Shown here: one piece after another, positions 6,606 through 9,974 of the stretch
Position numbering within the stretch: the first letter of the stretch is position 1
How the letters are laid out: each line of letters starts with the position of its first letter
Assembly: GCA_020355945.1 (NCBI GenBank)
Contig: CP070627.1
Span: 4,134,033 to 4,144,006, forward strand
Direction: 5' to 3'
Length of the DNA: 9,974 bases
Origin: Candidatus Aminicenantota bacterium
GTDB taxonomy: Bacteria; Acidobacteriota; Aminicenantia; UBA2199
Position numbers and translations under genes: made by a program
The notes under the pieces: generated by a model
What the model was told of the DNA's origin: nothing
Seen by the model: only the letters and a program-made list of their open reading frames with translations
Databases searched by the model: none

Positions 6606-7149
6606 AGGGGCCGGTAATGTGAAGCAGTTCCTGGGCTTGCCCTATGGTGGGAAGATGAAAATCAGCAGGGGAATAAACCAGAGGTTTAGGGGAAAGAGGC
6701 ACTTCTTTTCGTGCCATTTGAACATTGTCTTTGTCCTTGAAAACCAGGTGAATGGCATCTATGCCTTTGGGAATGGTCCAGGAGTTCTTTTTTTGAGCAG
6801 CAGATGTCCGGTTATCCTTTATTTCCTCTATTTCCACCACGTAACTATTGAGTTTATCCAGGTTCTTTGCTATTTCTTCTTTTGTTTTGCCTAGAGGAGA
6901 CGTATACAATGTTCCTGCTACTATGTCACCGAAGGCAATATCATCGGGGAGATTCACATTGATCTTGCCATAGGGAGTCTCTAATGTTGCGGTATAAAGT
7001 CCACTGGAAATTTCAGTTGTGATTTTCAGGACTTGAGCAATAGACCCCTTTTGTGCATTTGCTGGTCCGGGCTGAAATAAAAATGCCACCATTACAACCA
7101 AAAGTACAATAAGCAAACATTTTAAAAAGTATTGCTTTTCACATCGCAT
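6589..7149 (-). CDS. 5' part of frameshifted IPT/TIG-like exported protein
   Basis: A 186-codon frame with a strong start: AGGAGG 6 nt before the ATG at 7149. Residues 1-32 are a classical signal peptide (KCLLIVLLVVMVAFLF, then GPANA|Q with an AxA cleavage site). Residues 37-85 are beta-rich (ETPYGKINVNLPDD). Residues 88-150 mix helix and strand (KEEIAKNLDKLNSYVVEIEEI, broken here at 20 or fewer residues per motif). From about 160 an IPT/TIG-type Ig-like domain begins (FHLPTIGQAQELLHITGPFDG) and is cut by TAG in the middle of a strand. The missing half is in the 6605-5748 frame. No catalytic motif is seen. The protein is probably secreted or periplasmic, and either structural or a binding protein. 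The gene starts 154 nt after the cytochrome gene and has its own candidate promoter. Confidence 0.8.
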   Translation of the reverse strand: MRCEKQYFLKCLLIVLLVVMVAFLFQPGPANAQKGSIAQVLKITTEISSGLYTATLETPYGKINVNLPDDIAFGDIVAGTLYTSPLGKTKEEIAKNLDKLNSYVVEIEEIKDNRTSAAQKKNSWTIPKGIDAIHLVFKDKDNVQMARKEVPLSPKPLVYSPADFHLPTIGQAQELLHITGPFDGKF

Positions 7150-7185
7150 ATTAATCCTCCTATAAGAAATATCTTTCTGATAAAG

Positions 7186-7213
7186 AAAATAGTATAAAAA
7201 AATATTTTTTCAA
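7186..7213 (-). promoter_or_regulatory. Candidate promoter for the IPT-like gene
   Basis: TTGAAA (7208-7213), 16 nt, TATTTT (7186-7191) is readable on the minus strand in a very AT-rich stretch. An overlapping alternative is TATACT (7191-7196) with a weak TTATTA 17 nt upstream. The leader would be 30-40 nt. The gap 7150-7303 also has a GC-rich patch at 7241-7275 with two GCGGC direct repeats, but no clear terminator for the cytochrome gene. Confidence 0.45.
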
Positions 7214-7303
7214 TAATAATATTGATTTTTTTTATTAACATCCGGGCGAAGCGGCAACATCATGAGCGGCTGCCATAAAAAGCAACTGTTTAGTTATTGA
7301 GAA

Positions 7304-8401
7304 TCAGGGGGGAGTAGGGGAGTGGTCTGCTTTGATGCGCTTGATGATGTTGTGGTAAACCTCTGAAGAGCCAGGGATGAAAAGGAACAGGGCATTCATG
7401 TAGTCCTGTTGACGCTTGTTCAACTCTTTTTTCGGAGTACCGGCATTCTTGAGCTCAGCGGCCAATTCTCCCTTATCCATCTCAAAATCCACCTCAGGAA
7501 GTGCCCTGGCCTTTTCATAAATTTCACCCACATGATCACAGATGGCCTTGATCTTGTCTGCTGTAATGCCAGGATATTTGAATACCAGTAACTGTTCGAG
7601 TTTTTTAAGTCCACGAGACTTTGCATATGGCCAGAAGGTTTCCGGTACCTTTCGCACTTTACGAAGTATTTCAATCTCTTTTTCGCCGCTGGTGGCTTGC
7701 CCGGCACGGACAGGGTCGCTCAATTCTTTAGGCGGAATGATACAGCAGGTAAAGGTTCGCAGTATCTCTTTCTGGCTGTCGGTGAGCAGACGGTCCACTT
7801 CCGCCGATAAACTCATAAGCTTCAGCATTCCCCTTCTACCAAAAATACCCGCCATGTGGGCCAGGAAGGTTTCCCTCTCCAGACCGGTGAAGTTGGGACA
7901 TGAGGTTATGTTGAGGGCTGCCATGATTCGTTTGTCTGAACGGACATCGCTTACCCCGGGCTCGGTATGACAGCGGGCACAGCTTGTCCAGGCCCTTTTT
8001 TTGTTGTCCAGGGAGAGACGGATAACAGCAGACTCGATGCTCCTGGCTTTCATGACCCTTTCCTCAAGTTCGTCCGGCACTTCTTTACCGAAAATGATGT
8101 ACTTGCGGACTTCGAGATAAGTATCACGCACTTCTGCCAGGTCCGGGCGGTAAATGGTTTCAAAATCCGGGATTTTCTCGCTGATGGCTTCTACCTCATG
8201 GGCCATCTGGCGAAGGCGCCGGGCCTGGTCCGGTGTGAGGTTCATCCCATTAATGGCATTGATACTGGAAAGATGAAGGATAAGGTAACCCATACCGTGA
8301 ATCTGCTCCTCCCAACTGGCCCTGGAGGTATAATCCCCATAAGAAGGTAAAACTGCGAATAACAGCGTGACCACTATGAATATGATGAAGGTGCGTTTCA
8401 T
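7304..8401 (-). CDS. Periplasmic single-haem c-type cytochrome-like protein with LTxxQ motifs
   Basis: A 365-residue exported protein. Residues 1-23 are a signal peptide (TFIIFIVVTLLFAVLPS core). One covalent haem-binding motif, CARCH, lies at 141-145, which needs the periplasmic cytochrome c maturation system. The flanking protein is mostly helical and charged. Three similar helix starts occur: LTPDQARRL at 55-63, LLTDSQKEIL at 205-214 and LNKRQQDYM at 327-335; the first two fit the LTxxQ motif of Spy/CpxP-type periplasmic proteins. The second and third are followed by IPP or IPG 12-15 residues later, hinting at an internal duplication. An extra CC pair (219-220) sits in TCCIIPPKELSDPVRAGQA. 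I do not recognise a named family; electron transfer or redox/metal sensing is an inference. An in-frame ATG at 8434 would add 11 residues, but AGGAGG precedes the ATG at 8401, so that start is chosen. Confidence 0.88.
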   Translation of the reverse strand: MKRTFIIFIVVTLLFAVLPSYGDYTSRASWEEQIHGMGYLILHLSSINAINGMNLTPDQARRLRQMAHEVEAISEKIPDFETIYRPDLAEVRDTYLEVRKYIIFGKEVPDELEERVMKARSIESAVIRLSLDNKKRAWTSCARCHTEPGVSDVRSDKRIMAALNITSCPNFTGLERETFLAHMAGIFGRRGMLKLMSLSAEVDRLLTDSQKEILRTFTCCIIPPKELSDPVRAGQATSGEKEIEILRKVRKVPETFWPYAKSRGLKKLEQLLVFKYPGITADKIKAICDHVGEIYEKARALPEVDFEMDKGELAAELKNAGTPKKELNKRQQDYMNALFLFIPGSSEVYHNIIKRIKADHSPTPP

Positions 8402-8406
8402 GTTAT

Positions 8407-8412
8407 CCTCCT
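8407..8412 (-). promoter_or_regulatory. Shine-Dalgarno that fixes the cytochrome start
   Basis: AGGAGG on the minus strand lies 5 nt before the ATG at 8401. No comparable sequence precedes the upstream in-frame ATG codons at 8434 or 8419. The choice matters because a longer start would place the Fur-like box inside the coding region. Confidence 0.8.
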
Positions 8413-8413
8413 T

Positions 8414-8432
8414 TTTCATGATTATCATTTTC
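8414..8432 (-). promoter_or_regulatory. Fur-box-like sequence upstream of the cytochrome gene
   Basis: The minus strand reads GAAAATGATAATCATGAAA, which agrees with the Fur consensus GATAATGATAATCATTATC at 15 of 19 positions, including the whole ATGATAATCAT core. It lies just before the ribosome binding site and just downstream of the predicted transcription start, a typical repressor position. Iron control of a haem protein would make sense, but whether this organism's Fur-family regulator uses this consensus is not known. Confidence 0.5.
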
Positions 8433-8443
8433 AATGGTAAAAC

Positions 8444-8486
8444 AATATAAACCGGAAAAGCTTGCAGTAATTCTCATTTGAGAATT
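8444..8486 (-). promoter_or_regulatory. Candidate activator-dependent promoter of the cytochrome gene
   Basis: TATATT (8444-8449) is a good -10, but no -35 hexamer is readable at 16-18 nt spacing. Overlapping and upstream of that position lies AATTCTCATTTGAGAATT (8469-8486), a perfect 8-2-8 inverted repeat. Its centre is about 41 nt upstream of the start predicted from the -10, the usual place for a class II activator dimer. The sequence is not an FNR, CRP or PerR consensus, so the regulator is unnamed. Confidence 0.45.
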
Positions 8487-8781
8487 TCCAGGTTAAGGTC
8501 AAGGCTGAGGTTAAAGAAAACGGAAAACTCCTGGAACATGGAAGAATAGCAGCGTTTTGCGAGTAATAATAACAAAAATTGTTGCATGATGAAAATAGGT
8601 TAAAAAGATACAATAAAAAGTGCTTCAATGTAATTATTATTAGCATTTCAGAAGATGATCAAGTTCTCTGAAAAATTGTTAAATAAAAATTTAAAAAAAT
8701 ATTTTGCTGTAGATATGTTTAAAAAAGTAGATTTTAAGAAATTTTTGGGTTTTTTGTTAATAAATGCAACAATTTTGAGTA

Positions 8782-8810
8782 TTGAAAAAGCTCTTTAAAT
8801 ATGCTATTTT
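8782..8810 (+). promoter_or_regulatory. Sigma70-type promoter for the right-edge DUF5916 gene
   Basis: TTGAAA (8782-8787), 17 nt and TATTTT (8805-8810) form a good promoter, with A/T-rich DNA upstream. Transcription would start near 8817, about 190 nt before the ATG at 9008, giving a long leader. Nothing recognisable was found in 8487-8781 apart from high AT content. Confidence 0.55.
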
Positions 8811-8830
8811 AACAGTTCATAATTTTACCT

Positions 8831-8895
8831 ACCTAAAAAGCCAAGGCATCTATCGTAATGATAGGGTCCCCGGTGCCTGGGAAAAATAGTTAGGT
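8831..8895 (+). ncRNA. Candidate structured 5' leader RNA, class unknown
   Basis: Within the leader three nested helices can be drawn by hand. P1 is ACCTAA (8831-8836) with TTAGGT (8890-8895). P2 is GGCATC (8845-8850) with GGTGCC (8872-8877), including one G-U pair. P3 is TATC (8851-8854) with GATA (8860-8863), closing a GTAAT loop. TCCC (8867-8870), left unpaired inside P2, can pair with GGGA (8879-8882) just outside it, which makes an H-type pseudoknot. Purine-rich unpaired stretches (AAAAGCCAA, AAAAATAG) flank P2. I could not match this to a known riboswitch consensus. A near copy of the 12-mer AGCCAAGGCATC occurs again at 8928-8939, and a further stem ATCAAC/GTTGAT (8960-8965/8977-8982) lies before the ribosome binding site. 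Confidence 0.4.
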
Positions 8896-9007
8896 TTAAT
8901 TAATAGATGAATTTTCCTTCAATGACCAGCCAAAGCATCAAAGGCGGAAGCTCACATAAATCAACCACAGGTTGGCGTTGATAAACACAGAAGAAAAGGG
9001 AGAATCA

Positions 9008-9974
9008 ATGAGCAATCAAATCAAATTCGTATTTATTATGATTGGAATTATCGTTTTTACATTCCACTTTGCCCGGGCTGTTGAACTGGTCCGGGACGGG
9101 AAAATAATCATCCCCACCAGGACTTCTGAGGCGATTAAAATCGATGGCGATTTAAGTGAAAACGTGTGGAATCATTCAGCAATATCAGAAGAATTTATTA
9201 CAATTAACCCGGTATTTGGTGAGATATTGGACCACAAGACAACCATCCGCATGGCTTATGACCGGCAAAATCTTTACTTCGCATTTAAGTGTTTTGATAC
9301 CGAACCCAATAAGATAAAAACCTCAATCTCCAAAAGGGATACGATTTCGCGAGATGACTGGATTGGAGTTATTATCGATGCCATGGGAAATAGACAAACC
9401 AGTTATGAATTTTATGTCAATCCGGCTGGCATCCAGGAGGATGCTTTAACTTCAGCGGTAGATGGGCGGGCTTATGATAACTCATCCGATTTCGTGTGGG
9501 AAAGTGCAGGAAAAATAGTCGCTGATGGCTTTCAGGCAGAAATACGTATTCCCCTGGAGAGTATTCGCTTCAAGAGCGGTGAAGAAGTGAAAATGGGCAT
9601 TAATTTTATGAGGTATATCAGTCGTCTGGGAAGAGTAGGCGCCTGGCCTGAAATTAAGGCCGGCCAAACCCAATTTAACGCCATGGCCACTGTGATTTAC
9701 AGGGATTTCAAAAAGAAATTAAAATTGGAAATACTCCCCAATGTTGTCTATAATCGAAATGTTGAGCGGGAAAATGCCGATTCCTGGGGGGAAAGCGATA
9801 TTTCCACAAATATCGGGGCATCCCTTAAATACGGCATCACCTCTGCCATTACCGGTGAAGCGACTATTAACCCGGATTTTAGCCAGGTTGAAAGCGATGC
9901 GTTCCAGGTGGAAGTCAATCAACGATACCCAATATTTTACAGCGAAAAGCGGCCATTTTTCATGGAAGGAATGG
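9008..9974 (+). CDS. CBM9-like / DUF5916 outer-membrane protein, 5' part (runs off right edge)
   Basis: An open frame of 322 codons without a stop, paralogous to the gene at 1723-3900. Residues 1-24 are a signal peptide (FVFIMIGIIVFTFHFARA). The CBM9-like domain covers about 40-235: IKIDGDLSENVW at 44-54, SKRDTISRDDWIGVIIDAM at 108-126, YVNPAGIQEDAL at 136-147 and FQAEIRIPLESIRF at 175-188. The DUF5916 barrel begins about 238, with NPDFSQVESDAFQ at 288-300 and FYSEKRPFFMEGM at 310-322, where the window ends. By comparison with the paralogue about 400 residues are missing. The start is supported by AAGGGAGA about 5 nt before the ATG. The N-terminal linker (LVRDGKIIIPTRTSEA) is longer than in the paralogue. 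The gene is divergent from the minus-strand cluster and has its own promoter and long leader. Confidence 0.92.
   Translation, partial: MSNQIKFVFIMIGIIVFTFHFARAVELVRDGKIIIPTRTSEAIKIDGDLSENVWNHSAISEEFITINPVFGEILDHKTTIRMAYDRQNLYFAFKCFDTEPNKIKTSISKRDTISRDDWIGVIIDAMGNRQTSYEFYVNPAGIQEDALTSAVDGRAYDNSSDFVWESAGKIVADGFQAEIRIPLESIRFKSGEEVKMGINFMRYISRLGRVGAWPEIKAGQTQFNAMATVIYRDFKKKLKLEILPNVVYNRNVERENADSWGESDISTNIGASLKYGITSAITGEATINPDFSQVESDAFQVEVNQRYPIFYSEKRPFFMEGM

Noticed and set aside
7542..8350. Plus-strand frames of 142 and 127 codons
   Set aside because: They lie opposite the cytochrome-like gene, which has a signal peptide, CxxCH motif and ribosome binding site.
8431..8646. 71-codon minus-strand frame in the divergent gap
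   Set aside because: No ribosome binding site, low-complexity residues from AT-rich DNA, and it overlaps the promoter, palindrome and Fur-like box.
8831..8895. c-di-GMP class I (GEMM) riboswitch
   Set aside because: The conserved GGGACGCAAAGCC segment and tetraloop-receptor pattern are absent; TPP, SAM, fluoride and ZTP consensus strings were also not found.

Overview
The window looks like chromosomal DNA of a Gram-negative, heterotrophic bacterium of mid-range GC. Two genes encode CBM9/DUF5916 outer-membrane proteins, a family common in Acidobacteriota (including Aminicenantes-like lineages), Bacteroidota and Gemmatimonadota. The exported proteins and the dispersed intergenic repeats are compatible with an Acidobacteriota/Aminicenantes-type genome. 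This placement is an inference and has not been tested. There is no tRNA, rRNA, CRISPR array, transposase or phage gene.

Layout. Positions 1-8401 hold a run of minus-strand genes. In transcription order (right to left) they are: a periplasmic single-haem c-type cytochrome-like protein (8401-7304); an exported IPT/TIG-like protein split by a frameshift into two frames (7149-6589 and 6605-5748); an exported AbgB-like M20 amidohydrolase (5562-4066); a CBM9/DUF5916 outer-membrane protein (3900-1723); an exported metallo-beta-lactamase-fold hydrolase (1637-750); and an unrecognised cytoplasmic protein that runs off the left edge (547-1). The remaining gene, a second CBM9/DUF5916 paralogue, starts at 9008 on the plus strand and runs off the right edge.

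Control. The 606-nt divergent gap (8402-9007) is the most information-rich non-coding stretch. On the cytochrome side are a Shine-Dalgarno that fixes the start at 8401, a 15/19 match to the Fur consensus, and an 18-bp inverted repeat at about -41 where no -35 box can be read. On the DUF5916 side is a good sigma70-type promoter (TTGAAA, 17 nt, TATTTT) followed by a leader of about 190 nt. That leader can form nested stems plus a possible H-type pseudoknot, and I could not assign it to a known riboswitch class.

How the genes may work together. All the complete genes in the minus-strand run, and the right-edge paralogue, carry N-terminal export signals. The shared theme is therefore the envelope: amide or peptide hydrolysis, an MBL hydrolase, an outer-membrane barrel and a c-type haem protein. 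Gaps of 85 to 185 nt, with promoter-like sequences in several of them, suggest separate or partly separate transcription units rather than one tight operon. Points most worth a second look are the frameshift at about 6590, the structured leader at 8831-8895, the regulatory sites upstream of the cytochrome gene, and a 9-bp repeat encoding an acidic linker at 6003-6065.
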